From CAZYVD01 sp964651045 (GTDB lineage Bacteria > Zhuqueibacterota > QNDG01 > DSAB01), in contig CAZYVD010000028.1 in the NCBI GenBank assembly GCA_964651045.1, positions 1 to 31,843 of the forward strand: a stretch of 31,843 nt of DNA, written 5' to 3'. This document shows positions 1 through 8,714 of the stretch, one piece after another. Every line of letters begins with the position of its first letter. The stretch's first letter is position 1. Under the pieces are notes generated by a model that saw only the letters and a list, made by a program, of their open reading frames with translations, made no database searches and had not been told where the DNA came from. A program made the position numbers and the translations under genes.

Positions 1-2262
1 AATGAGCGAGTTTATAATCAGGGATATGGACTGGTTCTTTATATTGTTTCGAAATATGGTGAGAATGTACTTGCAAGACTCATTAGAGAGATGAAGAAAA
101 AGTTAAGGTTCACATTTTCTGGAGCAGTAAATAAGGTTATAGGAATCAGTGAATCAGAGCTTTATGAAGAATGGGTCGAGTGGCTCAGGAAAAGCTATCT
201 TTCAAAAGATATCGTATTTGAAGATGTAAATCATATTATAGAAGACACTGGAGAAGCTAATTTCTATCCTGCCTTTTCACCTGATGGGAACCAGATAGCA
301 TATATTTCCAGCAGAGGAAGGGAGTATATGTTTCAAACAGGGCTCTGGATTTATGATCTGGGGAAAAAGAAAAGATACAGGGTTGTCGATCGGGTAGGCT
401 CCTCGGTTTCATGGTCGCCAGATGGCAGGAAGATTGTCTATGCAAGGAAGAGTCGCAAGAATCCCCACAAGTGCAATTTTTTTGATCTCTACACCTATGA
501 TCTTGAGAGTAGAAGGGAGAGGAGAATAACTTACGGCAGAAGGGCCAGGGAGCCCGACTGGTCTTCTGATGGCAGGTCTATTGTTTGTGTAGTAGAGCGA
601 GATGGCACATCTAATTTTGCGGTAGTCAGAGCAGATGGTAAGGAATTTCGAACCATAACATCCTTTGACTCTGGTGAACAGCTCTTTTCACCACACTGGA
701 TCTGTGGAGGAGACTCTCTGGTCTTTGCGATTAGTGGGAAGGGTGGCGGAAGAGACATAGCCATCATCTCCTCAGACGGATCGGGATTCAGATACCTGAT
801 TAGGACAGAATACGATGAGCGGGACCCATTTCCTGATAAGGATGGGAAATACATCTATTACAGCAGCGACAGGAGTGGAATATTTAATATTTACAGAATG
901 GATATAAAGACGGGTGGTCAGAGGCGTATCACAAACGTATCTGGTGGGGCATTCATGCCTTCTGTCAATTCTGAGAACAAACTTGTCTGCTCCTCATTTT
1001 CAGCCGGTGGATACAGGGTGGCGCTAATTGATTCAATCGAATTTTTTAGCAAAGAAGAAGACACTTATAAGAGCCCTTATTATAGAATCACTCAACAGAT
1101 CGAGTCAGGCACTCTGTCGAGAGGATCTGCCGATTTTAACAATCACCGGTCAGATCGCCATGCTTCAAGGCCGTATAAGAACATCTACTCCACACTCTCA
1201 TTTTTCCCCAGAATCATGGTTGATTATCCACAAAAGATAAAGATTGGAACCTATTTCTCTGGAAGTGATGTTTTGGACAAATTTTCAGTTTTTGGTGGTG
1301 CAGGCATAAATGGAAGGCTCGATACCGATCTGTTCGCAATTTTTCAGTATAAAAGATTTTATCCGACACTCTCTTTTGAGGCATATAATCAGACTCGCCA
1401 TTTTAGTGAGGATGATATTAAATATAGATTCAACCTTTTAGAGGTAGATTTGAGTTCAGAATGGCGTTTGAATGATTCTCAATCGCTGACTCTTGCATAC
1501 AGATTCAGCAGATACAGCGCAGGTATGAAATTTGTCGATCAGGGACAACTCATAAAATTTTCTTATACTTACCATATAGGCAATACAGTTCAGATAGAAT
1601 GGAAGTATAGATCGATACTGACCCGGGTAGATTCAGACATTGCGCCCTCGAGAGGAAGGATAATCTCTTTGAGAGTGAATAACAACTGGCAGAGATTTCT
1701 AAATGGATTTAAGATTAGCAAAGAGTTTGGAACCGTTGTTGAAACTTATAAAAATTATATCTATCGCCAGATATTTCTGGAGTGGCAGGAATATATAGGT
1801 GTTCCACTACCCGGACATTCGTTGGCATTTAAATTGAGGGCCGGTTACATCGACAGACCTGTAGATAGTTTTTATAATTTTTTTGCCGGCGGACTTGACG
1901 GAATGAAGGGATTTCCTTATTATAGTATAGAAGGCACGAGGCTCTTTCAATTTACAACAGCCTATAGATTTGCACTCTTTAGAAGATTAAATCTGAGACT
2001 TGTGTTTCTTCATCTTTCAAAGCTCTATGTTTCTATATATGGAGACTGGGGAGATGCCTGGTGCGGAAGTGATATAGATATCAGAAACTGGAAAAGGGAT
2101 ATCGGCTTACAGCTCAGGCTGGGTTTCACATCTTTCTACTCTTATCCATTGTGTCTTTTTCTTGATGGTGCGTATGGGCTGGATCGTTTTGAAAACAGAG
2201 GTGTGGTGTACGGAAAAGAGTGGAGATTCTATTTTGGAATTTTGTTTAATTTCATAGATTAG
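1..2262 (+). CDS. TolB-like propeller / outer-membrane barrel protein (5' truncated)
   Basis: The reading frame is open from base 1, so the gene begins before the window; 753 residues are visible. The ATG at 91 is internal: the 30 codons before it read as continuous protein. After a helical segment there are TolB/PD40-type beta-propeller repeats, recognised by SPDG- or SDG-centred blades (SPDGNQIAYISS, SPDGRKIVYARK, SSDGRSIVCVV, then a DKDGKYIYYSSDRSG blade), covering roughly the first half. The second half is rich in alternating aromatic strands (for example FAGGLDGMKGFPYYS) and ends in FNFID, as expected of an outer-membrane barrel of the BamA/D15 surface-antigen type. The leading segment (NQGYGLVLYIVSKYG) resembles the end of a gluzincin peptidase-MA domain, which often precedes such propellers, but the catalytic part would lie outside the window. 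Likely location is the outer membrane facing the periplasm. Function unknown; domain calls are moderately secure. Confidence 0.8.
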   Translation, partial: NERVYNQGYGLVLYIVSKYGENVLARLIREMKKKLRFTFSGAVNKVIGISESELYEEWVEWLRKSYLSKDIVFEDVNHIIEDTGEANFYPAFSPDGNQIAYISSRGREYMFQTGLWIYDLGKKKRYRVVDRVGSSVSWSPDGRKIVYARKSRKNPHKCNFFDLYTYDLESRRERRITYGRRAREPDWSSDGRSIVCVVERDGTSNFAVVRADGKEFRTITSFDSGEQLFSPHWICGGDSLVFAISGKGGGRDIAIISSDGSGFRYLIRTEYDERDPFPDKDGKYIYYSSDRSGIFNIYRMDIKTGGQRRITNVSGGAFMPSVNSENKLVCSSFSAGGYRVALIDSIEFFSKEEDTYKSPYYRITQQIESGTLSRGSADFNNHRSDRHASRPYKNIYSTLSFFPRIMVDYPQKIKIGTYFSGSDVLDKFSVFGGAGINGRLDTDLFAIFQYKRFYPTLSFEAYNQTRHFSEDDIKYRFNLLEVDLSSEWRLNDSQSLTLAYRFSRYSAGMKFVDQGQLIKFSYTYHIGNTVQIEWKYRSILTRVDSDIAPSRGRIISLRVNNNWQRFLNGFKISKEFGTVVETYKNYIYRQIFLEWQEYIGVPLPGHSLAFKLRAGYIDRPVDSFYNFFAGGLDGMKGFPYYSIEGTRLFQFTTAYRFALFRRLNLRLVFLHLSKLYVSIYGDWGDAWCGSDIDIRNWKRDIGLQLRLGFTSFYSYPLCLFLDGAYGLDRFENRGVVYGKEWRFYFGILFNFID

Positions 2263-2314
2263 ATGTATCTTATATAATTTTAAATTAAAACTGCACGCGG
2301 AAGGAGAGTTGGAC

Positions 2315-3055
2315 ATGTTTCAGCATGGAAGATTTATTGTCACAACAGTCCTGGCAGCATCGATTCTTTTTGCTCAGAATAGGGATGGTATGAATAGGGG
2401 AGAGCTGAAGATGTTGATGAGTGGATATAAAATTGAAGCGATCCAGAGCAATCGATCGGAGGTAGTGTTGAAAAAGAAGTCGCCCGCTGTTGGCATTCTG
2501 CTTTCCAGTGTGGTGCCAGGTGCTGGTGAGATCTACAGTGGGTCATGGATAAAGGGAGTGATCTTTCTTGGTATTGAAACGACTCTATGGATAGGATACT
2601 GGAGATTTTCGGAGAAGGGCAGCTACTGGAAGGATGTCTTTCACGACTATGCAGATCAGCACTGGAGTGAGGAGAGATATTATGAGTGGTTGAGTCAGCA
2701 TCCTGAATTTTCAGACACAACGCATACCCTTCCCTCTTCGAAAACTCAGCAGTACTATGAAATGATAGGGAAATATGATCAATTCAAGGCGGGTTGGGAT
2801 GACTGGGAGGAGGGCGATGATCCTCTGACCAAGCACAGGAATTATTATGAAGGTTTACGCAACAAGAGCAACATGTGGTATATAAGAGCATCCTACTGTA
2901 CGATGATAGTTCTTGCAAACCATGTGCTTTCGGCTTTTGATACTGCATGGACAATCAGGGGACACAATCGGAAACTCGAGACGAGGTTGAGGATGAGTCT
3001 GTATCAGAATCGGATGGAGATTGTTCCAATGCTTTCGTTGAGGGTTGATTGGTAG
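2315..3055 (+). CDS. DUF5683-like membrane protein, paralogue 1
   Basis: Hypothetical protein of 246 residues. The ATG at 2315 is chosen because AAGGAG at 2301-2306 lies 8 bases upstream; a TTG at 2309 would sit only 2 bases from that site. A short hydrophobic leader ending in LFAQ looks like a signal peptide. A glycine-rich patch, SSVVPGAGEIYSGSWIKG, followed by a hydrophobic stretch, matches the pattern I associate with DUF5683 proteins (small membrane proteins of FCB bacteria). A second hydrophobic segment lies near the C-terminus (TMIVLANHVLSAFDTAW). The central part is charged and rich in Trp and Tyr. The next gene is a diverged paralogue with the same layout, and both follow the barrel protein, so a role in the cell envelope is plausible. 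No function is known. Confidence 0.75.
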   Translation: MFQHGRFIVTTVLAASILFAQNRDGMNRGELKMLMSGYKIEAIQSNRSEVVLKKKSPAVGILLSSVVPGAGEIYSGSWIKGVIFLGIETTLWIGYWRFSEKGSYWKDVFHDYADQHWSEERYYEWLSQHPEFSDTTHTLPSSKTQQYYEMIGKYDQFKAGWDDWEEGDDPLTKHRNYYEGLRNKSNMWYIRASYCTMIVLANHVLSAFDTAWTIRGHNRKLETRLRMSLYQNRMEIVPMLSLRVDW

Positions 3056-3795
3056 TGGCAATGAAACAGATCATACTCTTATTAATTTTAATCGGCTTGA
3101 CTTTGACTTCATCCCTGTCTGGTCAGGGCACAGGATCTGAGTATCTATTTTCAAAATCGATCTCCTCAGAAGGCGCGTTGAATATGAAGAGTGGAGCTTT
3201 TGCACTATTTACAGATTGTAAAATGGAGGAGTCACCCTCAAAGGCAAAGGCATTTCTATTCTCTTTGATTCTTCCTGGACTGGGAGAGTCTTATGCTGGT
3301 TCAAAGAAGATGACAAGAGTTTTTCTGGGATCAGAGCTTTTTTTCTGGACTGCCTATTTTTCGTTTCGTGTTTATGGAGATTGGAAAAGACACGACTATA
3401 TGAATTTTGCAGCACTTCATGCGGGTGCAAACGTTTCTGGCAAGAATCATAAATATTTTGTGAACCTAGAGAATTTTGATAACATCTATGACTATAATGA
3501 TGCAAAGTTAAGACAGAGAGATGTAGAGAGCATCTACCCTGAGAATGATTTTTATTCATGGGAGTGGGACAAGAGATCTAATCGTTTAAAATACAGAAAG
3601 ATACGCATAAGCAGTGACAGTGCGTATCGAAATTCAGTACTCATCATAGGCTGTATTGTTGCAAATCACCTAATTAGTGGAATAGATGCTCTGAGGCTTG
3701 CTGCTGGCAAGAAATCAAAAACAGAAAATCTCAGCCTTGGCTTTTACCCCCTTTTAGAGGGCGGAGTCAAGTTTTCAATCATAAAAAATTTTTAG
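3055..3795 (+). CDS. DUF5683-like membrane protein, paralogue 2
   Basis: About 246 residues; diverged paralogue of the preceding gene. Shared features are a signal-peptide-like start (MKQIILLLILIGLTLTSS), the SLILPGLGESYAGSKK glycine patch followed by a hydrophobic stretch, a charged Tyr/Trp-rich middle, and a late hydrophobic segment with a conserved VANHLISGIDALR pattern matching VLANHVLSAFDTAW in paralogue 1. The start is uncertain: GTG at 3055 overlaps the previous stop (TAGTG) and lies 10 bases after GAGGG (3040-3044); TTG 3049 and ATG 3061 are alternatives. The overlap suggests translational coupling with paralogue 1. The gene ends 9 bases before aroA, so it could share the transcript of the aro operon. 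Function unknown; an envelope protein is likely. Confidence 0.72.
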   Translation: MAMKQIILLLILIGLTLTSSLSGQGTGSEYLFSKSISSEGALNMKSGAFALFTDCKMEESPSKAKAFLFSLILPGLGESYAGSKKMTRVFLGSELFFWTAYFSFRVYGDWKRHDYMNFAALHAGANVSGKNHKYFVNLENFDNIYDYNDAKLRQRDVESIYPENDFYSWEWDKRSNRLKYRKIRISSDSAYRNSVLIIGCIVANHLISGIDALRLAAGKKSKTENLSLGFYPLLEGGVKFSIIKNF

Positions 3796-3804
3796 TCTAC
3801 AATC

Positions 3805-5088
3805 ATGGATAGATTGATAAAGGGATTAAAAAAGATAAATCGTACGGTCAAAGTACCTGGCGACAAGTCGATATCGCACAGGGCATTGATGATTGGTGCA
3901 ATTTCACGGGGCATTACGAGGATCACAGGCCTGTCGCAGGGAAGAGACGTGATGAGTACATCACGCTGTCTTGAGTGCCTTGGTGTTGAAATAGAAAGAA
4001 ACGGCAGTGATGTATATGTATATGGAAAGGGAAGGAGGGGACTCTCTCAACCACTGGATGTGCTCGATGCTGGAAATTCTGGAACCACCATACGTCTTCT
4101 TACAGGTCTTCTGGCACCTCAGCCTTTTGTTTCAGAGATAACAGGTGATGACTCTCTAAGGAAGCGGCCTATGAATCGTATAATCGAGCCCATGCGTCTT
4201 ATGGGCGCCAAAATAGAGGCAGAGGATGGGGGCAGGGCGCCTTTGAAGATTTATGGATCTCATCTCAGGCCGATCGAATATACTACGGAGGTGGCGAGTG
4301 CACAGGTAAAGTCGTGCATTATGCTGGCAGCAATGTATGCTGAGGGAACGACTCGCATAAGAGAACCTGCTATTTCACGTGATCATACGGAAAGGATGCT
4401 CAAACATTTCGGAGTTTCAATAACAAGAGAAGGCAGTGAAGTGTCGATAGATGGGCCGTGTGATTTTAAAGGTGTTGATATAGCAGTCCCTGCCGACATC
4501 TCATCTGCAGCCTTTTTCATGGTGGCTGCTTCGATCATACCTGGCTCGGAGATTGTGCTGCCAGATGTTGGAATGAATCCAACAAGAACGGGAATCGTTG
4601 ATGTGCTTGAAAAGATGGGCGGAAGTTTGAGAATCGAGAATATGCAGGAAGTTTCTGGAGAGTTGAGGGCGGATATTATCATATCGAGTGGTGAGCTGCA
4701 TGGTGCAGTCGTAGGAGGTGAGCTCATACCAAGAATCATAGATGAGATTCCAGTAATAGCAGTAGCGGCTACACAGGCAAAGGGGGAGACAGTCATAAGA
4801 GATGCCAAAGAGCTCAGGGTAAAAGAGACAGACAGAATAGAGGCTGTTGTAAAGAATATTCGCAGGATGGGCGGTGAAATTGAGGAGCATGAGGATGGAT
4901 TTTCGATCATCGGACCTCAGGAACTGAGAGGGGCAGAGCTGGACAGCTTTGGTGATCACCGCATTGCAATGGCATTCAGCATTGCGGGTCTGGTTGCAGA
5001 TGGTGAGACGGTGATAAAAAATGCAGAGTGTGCAGAGATATCCTTCCCAGGTTTTTTTGATATATTGGACCAGATCTCAAATGGATGA
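3805..5088 (+). CDS. aroA: 3-phosphoshikimate 1-carboxyvinyltransferase (EPSP synthase)
   Basis: Transfers the enolpyruvyl group of PEP to shikimate 3-phosphate, the sixth step of the shikimate pathway, in the cytoplasm. At 427 residues it has the normal family length. Diagnostic motifs are all present: GDKSISHRALMIGA near residue 20 (phosphate and PEP-binding Lys/Ser), GNSGTTIRLLTGLLA near 92, SAQVKSCIMLAA near 165, RVKETDRI near 340 and FGDHRIAMAFSIAG near 382. No clear Shine-Dalgarno precedes the ATG, so it may rely on read-through from the gene ending 9 bases upstream. Its last 8 bases overlap the start of aroE. First gene of an aroA-E-C-K-B-Q operon. Confidence 0.97.
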   Translation: MDRLIKGLKKINRTVKVPGDKSISHRALMIGAISRGITRITGLSQGRDVMSTSRCLECLGVEIERNGSDVYVYGKGRRGLSQPLDVLDAGNSGTTIRLLTGLLAPQPFVSEITGDDSLRKRPMNRIIEPMRLMGAKIEAEDGGRAPLKIYGSHLRPIEYTTEVASAQVKSCIMLAAMYAEGTTRIREPAISRDHTERMLKHFGVSITREGSEVSIDGPCDFKGVDIAVPADISSAAFFMVAASIIPGSEIVLPDVGMNPTRTGIVDVLEKMGGSLRIENMQEVSGELRADIIISSGELHGAVVGGELIPRIIDEIPVIAVAATQAKGETVIRDAKELRVKETDRIEAVVKNIRRMGGEIEEHEDGFSIIGPQELRGAELDSFGDHRIAMAFSIAGLVADGETVIKNAECAEISFPGFFDILDQISNG

Positions 5089-5935
5089 CCTTTCGAGAAC
5101 ATATTGCGTTATTGGAGATCCAATAGATCATTCACTGTCACCAATAATCCATCGATTGATATATAAAGTGCTTGATCTTAAATTACACTATGAGGCGGTA
5201 AGGGTTAAGAGAGATGATCTGAAAGATTTTATCAATGGGACAAAAAAATTCTGGCGGCCCGGTTTCAATGTCACAATACCTCACAAGGAGAGGATAATCG
5301 ATCTTCTTGATGAGCTTGATCCTCTTGCTAAGGAGATAGGTGCAGTCAATACTGTAAGAAACAGCAATGGGCTTTTAAAGGGTTACAACACAGATGTCGA
5401 AGGATTCGAATATGCACTTAGAAGGGTAGAATGGAACAGGAATGGTGATGTTGTGATTCTTGGTGCAGGCGGAGCAGCAAGGGCTGCCGTTTATGCGCTT
5501 ATCTCAAAAGTAAAAGGAAAACTTTTTGTGTTTAACAGGACACCACAGCGTGCAGAGAATCTTGCAAGGGACTTTTCTAATAGGGGAAGTATTGAGGCCT
5601 GTTCCATGGATCACGACATGCTTGCGAGAACCCTGTTTAATTCGACTCTTCTTGTAAATGCCACACCGATTGGCATGTGGCCTGATGTCGATTCTTCTCC
5701 CCTGCCGTCTGCTGAGATGATTTCACAAGATATGGTTGTGTTCGATATGATTCCAAATCCTGTTTTTACAAGGCTTTTAAAACAGGCCGAGTCAAAAGGA
5801 GCAAGGGTCGTCTCTGGGCTTAGCATGCTGATTTTTCAGGCCCTGGGAGCGGAGAGGATTTGGATAGGAATAACTTTTCCGCATGACATATATGATAGAA
5901 TCTGGAATTTAGTAGTGGAGAGTACCAATGGCTAA
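5081..5935 (+). CDS. aroE: Shikimate dehydrogenase
   Basis: Reduces 3-dehydroshikimate to shikimate with NADPH. The protein is 284 residues from ATG 5081, which puts YCVIGDPIDHSLSP at the N-terminus as in the family; the longer frame to 5021 would add a tail lying inside aroA. Motifs: DHSLSP (shikimate-binding Ser pair), NVTIPHKE (catalytic Lys), GAVNTV, GYNTDVEGF (catalytic Asp region), GAGGAARAAVYAL (Rossmann loop), FNRTPQRA (NADP phosphate-binding basic loop), NATPIGMWP, and DMIPNPVFTRLL. The start overlaps the aroA end by 8 bases, and the end overlaps aroC by 8 bases within ATGGCTAA, so translation is probably coupled. Confidence 0.97.
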   Translation: MDDLSRTYCVIGDPIDHSLSPIIHRLIYKVLDLKLHYEAVRVKRDDLKDFINGTKKFWRPGFNVTIPHKERIIDLLDELDPLAKEIGAVNTVRNSNGLLKGYNTDVEGFEYALRRVEWNRNGDVVILGAGGAARAAVYALISKVKGKLFVFNRTPQRAENLARDFSNRGSIEACSMDHDMLARTLFNSTLLVNATPIGMWPDVDSSPLPSAEMISQDMVVFDMIPNPVFTRLLKQAESKGARVVSGLSMLIFQALGAERIWIGITFPHDIYDRIWNLVVESTNG

Positions 5936-7112
5936 TTTAAGAATACTAACGGGAGGGGAATCTCATGGAAGGGCACTGGTCGGAATAGTTGAAGGAATGC
6001 CAGCAGGTTTGAGAATAGATAAGAAAAAGATAGATCATCAGCTTCGAAGAAGACAGTGCGGATATGGAAGGGGAGGGAGGATGAAGATAGAGTGGGATGA
6101 GGTAGAAGTCATATCTGGGATAAGATTTGGCATTACCTTAGGAAGTCCAATAACTCTGTGGATAAGGAACAGGGATTGGGAAAACTGGGAAAAGAGGATG
6201 GATGTATGGAGGGGCAGAGAAAGCTCACCACTGACTGTACCAAGACCCGGCCATGCGGATCTTGCTGGAGGTATCAAGTATGACCATAGCGATATGAGAA
6301 ATGTTCTTGAGAGGGCGAGTGCCAGAGAGACCGCTATGCGGGTTGCGGCAGGATCGATTGTCCGTCAGCTGCTTGAGGAGTTTGGGATTTGGATAGCGAG
6401 CCATGTTATTAAGATTCATGAGATTGGAGTTTCGAAGACTTTTTTAGATGTATGCTCCTCGGATACATCCAGAACCGAGTCAAAGATTCGTTCGATGTTT
6501 GATGTCGCGGAAAAGTCAGAACTTCGTTTTAGCGATTCAGGCAAAGAGGAGGCGGCAAAATCTATAATTGATAAGGCAAGAGAGGCAGGGGATACGGTTG
6601 GTGGTGTGTTTGAAGTTGCGGCCTTGAATGTTCCGCCTGGTCTTGGAAGCTATTCAATGTGGGACAGAAGGCTTGATGGAAGAATTGCTCTTGCAGTAAT
6701 GAGCATTCCTGGTATAAAGGCAGTTGAGATAGGAATGGGTTTTGACAGCGCGGGCAGGTTTGGATCAGAAGTTCATGATTCTATATTGAAGGGAGATGGT
6801 CAGAATCTTATTAGGCCAACCAATAGGGCAGGAGGAATAGAGGGAGGAGTAAGTAATGGTCAACCAATCATCGTAAGGGCAGCAATGAAGCCAATACCGA
6901 CTCTTCAAAAAGGGCTCCCTTCTGTGGATATGCTCACAGGAGATGCTGTCACTGCACACAAAGAACGGTCCGATGTTTGTGCTGTTCCTGCTGCAAGTAT
7001 TGTTGGTGAGGCAATGGTTTGTATTGTGCTTGGAATGGCATTTTGTGAGAGATTTGGTGGAGATTCCATGAAACAGATCAGGAGGTATTTTAAAGAGCAT
7101 GGACAGCGGTAA
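5928..7112 (+). CDS. aroC: Chorismate synthase
   Basis: Converts EPSP to chorismate using reduced FMN, the last shared step toward aromatic compounds. It has 394 residues, a usual length for the family. Motifs: GGESHGRALVGIVEGMPAG at the N-terminus (His in the active site), RRQCGYGRGGRMKIE, RPGHADLAGGIKY near residue 106, a RASARETAMRVAAGSI segment near 127, and GGIEGGVSNGQPIIVRAA followed by KPIPTLQ near 300. GGAG at 5916-5919 precedes the ATG at good spacing. The gene overlaps aroE by 8 bases and aroK by 14 bases. Confidence 0.97.
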   Translation: MANLRILTGGESHGRALVGIVEGMPAGLRIDKKKIDHQLRRRQCGYGRGGRMKIEWDEVEVISGIRFGITLGSPITLWIRNRDWENWEKRMDVWRGRESSPLTVPRPGHADLAGGIKYDHSDMRNVLERASARETAMRVAAGSIVRQLLEEFGIWIASHVIKIHEIGVSKTFLDVCSSDTSRTESKIRSMFDVAEKSELRFSDSGKEEAAKSIIDKAREAGDTVGGVFEVAALNVPPGLGSYSMWDRRLDGRIALAVMSIPGIKAVEIGMGFDSAGRFGSEVHDSILKGDGQNLIRPTNRAGGIEGGVSNGQPIIVRAAMKPIPTLQKGLPSVDMLTGDAVTAHKERSDVCAVPAASIVGEAMVCIVLGMAFCERFGGDSMKQIRRYFKEHGQR

Positions 7113-7626
7113 TATTTATCTTACAGGTTTCATGGGATGCGGTAAATCGGCCGTGGGAGAACTGCTTGCAAAAAGACTGAGAATGCCGTTTATCGATACT
7201 GATGATTTTATTGAGAAAGAGGAGGGGATGAGGATCTATGAAATATTTAGAAATAAGGGTGAGAACTACTTCCGAAGTCTTGAGAAGGAGTGTGTAAAAA
7301 GAGTAGTGAAATTAAAGGGATATGTGGTTTCTCTTGGTGGCGGTGCTGTTATGGATGCGGATAACAGGAGAAAAATATCAAGCACTGGCGTAACGATAAC
7401 ACTCTCCTATCCTTCTGAGTTGATTGCAGCCCGACTTGCGAGAGTCAAAGACCGGCCTTTGTTGGATGGGATAGAGGGAGATGATTTAAGGAGACGTATA
7501 GATGAGATAATGAAACAGAGGGAGAAGATTTACATGGAATCAGATCTTGTGCTTCACTTCAGTAAGGAGATTAAGATGGATCGGATTGTTGATATGATAG
7601 TATCTTATCTGGGGGGGAGGGTGTGA
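7099..7626 (+). CDS. aroK: Shikimate kinase
   Basis: Phosphorylates shikimate at the 3-position with ATP. 175 residues, normal for a single-domain enzyme. The Walker A loop GFMGCGKS is at residues 10-17, DTDD (Mg and shikimate contact) at 33-36, the FRSLE arginine at 59, GGGAV at 80-84, and the lid DRPLL near residue 119. ATG 7099 lies inside the aroC end (14-base overlap), with AGGAGG at 7080-7085 upstream at rather long spacing. The 3' end overlaps the GTG start of aroB by 4 bases. Confidence 0.96.
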   Translation: MDSGNIYLTGFMGCGKSAVGELLAKRLRMPFIDTDDFIEKEEGMRIYEIFRNKGENYFRSLEKECVKRVVKLKGYVVSLGGGAVMDADNRRKISSTGVTITLSYPSELIAARLARVKDRPLLDGIEGDDLRRRIDEIMKQREKIYMESDLVLHFSKEIKMDRIVDMIVSYLGGRV

Positions 7627-8714
7627 GGAAGTTGGTTGTAAGATTGGGTGGCAGGACCTATCCTGTTTTTATCCAGCCTTATGGGCTTGATAACCTGGCC
7701 GATTTGATGAAGAGGATGGGATTATCCAGGGAGTGTGTGGTAATCTCTGACAGGAGTGTTTCGACCCTTTATGGCAACAGAATAATAAAAATATTGAAAG
7801 ATTCCGATTTTAATGTATCGATTCATTCTGTGCAAGATGGCGAGAGATCAAAGAGTCTAAAAACAGTTTCAACGCTGTATACATATCTCCTTGATAATAA
7901 ATTAAAGCGCGATGGAGTGATTATTGCTTTTGGTGGTGGTGTTGTAGGAGACCTTGCAGGATTTGTTGCTTCGACATATCTGAGGGGTGTTACCCTTATC
8001 CAGATTCCAACAACTCTTCTTTCTCAGGTAGACAGCAGCATTGGCGGAAAGGTTGGAATAAACCATCCTAAGGGTAAAAATCTCATTGGGAGCTTTTATC
8101 AGCCTAAATTTGTTTTGATTGATCCAAATCTTCTCTTAACTTTAAAGGAGAGGGAGATATGGTCAGGACTGGGAGAGGTTGTTAAGTATGGAATGATCAT
8201 GGACAGGAGATTTTTTGCATTTATGGAGAAAAACCTTGAATCGATAGCCAATTTGAGAGATGAGGATCTGGTCGCGAAGATGATAGGTGTTTCATGCAGA
8301 ATAAAGGCTTCTGTTGTATCGAAAGATGAGAGGGAGGGGGGATACAGGCGGATACTCAATTTTGGCCATACGATTGGCCATGCGCTCGAAGCGGCTGGGA
8401 ATTTTAAATACTTCCGTCATGGAGAGAGTGTTGTCTATGGTATGCATTGGGCATCGTGGGTGTCGAGGGACAAGGGATATCTTTCAGAGATTGAATTTAA
8501 GAGGATCGAAAATCTGCTCAAAAGATTTAAGCTGCCTGAACTACCTGATTTTCTGAGTGCAGATGAACTGTATGAAACCGTAGGACTCGATAAGAAGCAG
8601 ACTTCTGGCGGACTCAATGTGGTTTTACTGGATAGAATCGGAAGAGTAAGGATTGAGAGGCAGGAGAGATTGTCTTATTATATCGAAGGGTGGCTGGATT
8701 ATGTCAGGAAATAG
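7623..8714 (+). CDS. aroB: 3-dehydroquinate synthase
   Basis: Cyclises DAHP to 3-dehydroquinate using NAD and a divalent metal. 363 residues, usual length. Motifs: DGERSKSLKTV near residue 80, GGGVVGDLAGFVAST near 105 (NAD binding), IPTTLLSQVDSSIGGKVGIN near 128, GLGEVVKYG near 182 and GHTIGHALEAA near 249 with metal-binding histidines. Translation starts at GTG 7623 within GTGTGAGG, overlapping the aroK stop by 4 bases and preceded by a G-rich Shine-Dalgarno (GGGGGAGGG). In the pathway this step precedes aroQ, the next gene. Confidence 0.96.
   Translation: MRKLVVRLGGRTYPVFIQPYGLDNLADLMKRMGLSRECVVISDRSVSTLYGNRIIKILKDSDFNVSIHSVQDGERSKSLKTVSTLYTYLLDNKLKRDGVIIAFGGGVVGDLAGFVASTYLRGVTLIQIPTTLLSQVDSSIGGKVGINHPKGKNLIGSFYQPKFVLIDPNLLLTLKEREIWSGLGEVVKYGMIMDRRFFAFMEKNLESIANLRDEDLVAKMIGVSCRIKASVVSKDEREGGYRRILNFGHTIGHALEAAGNFKYFRHGESVVYGMHWASWVSRDKGYLSEIEFKRIENLLKRFKLPELPDFLSADELYETVGLDKKQTSGGLNVVLLDRIGRVRIERQERLSYYIEGWLDYVRK

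Noticed and set aside
2309..2314. TTG start for the first DUF5683-like gene
   Set aside because: Only 2 bases from AAGGAG; ATG 2315 has proper spacing.
4383..4910. Long antisense reading frame (175 codons) opposite aroA
   Set aside because: It lies entirely within aroA, which has every family motif; the translation is low-complexity and Ser/Ile/Pro-rich, as expected of a shadow frame.
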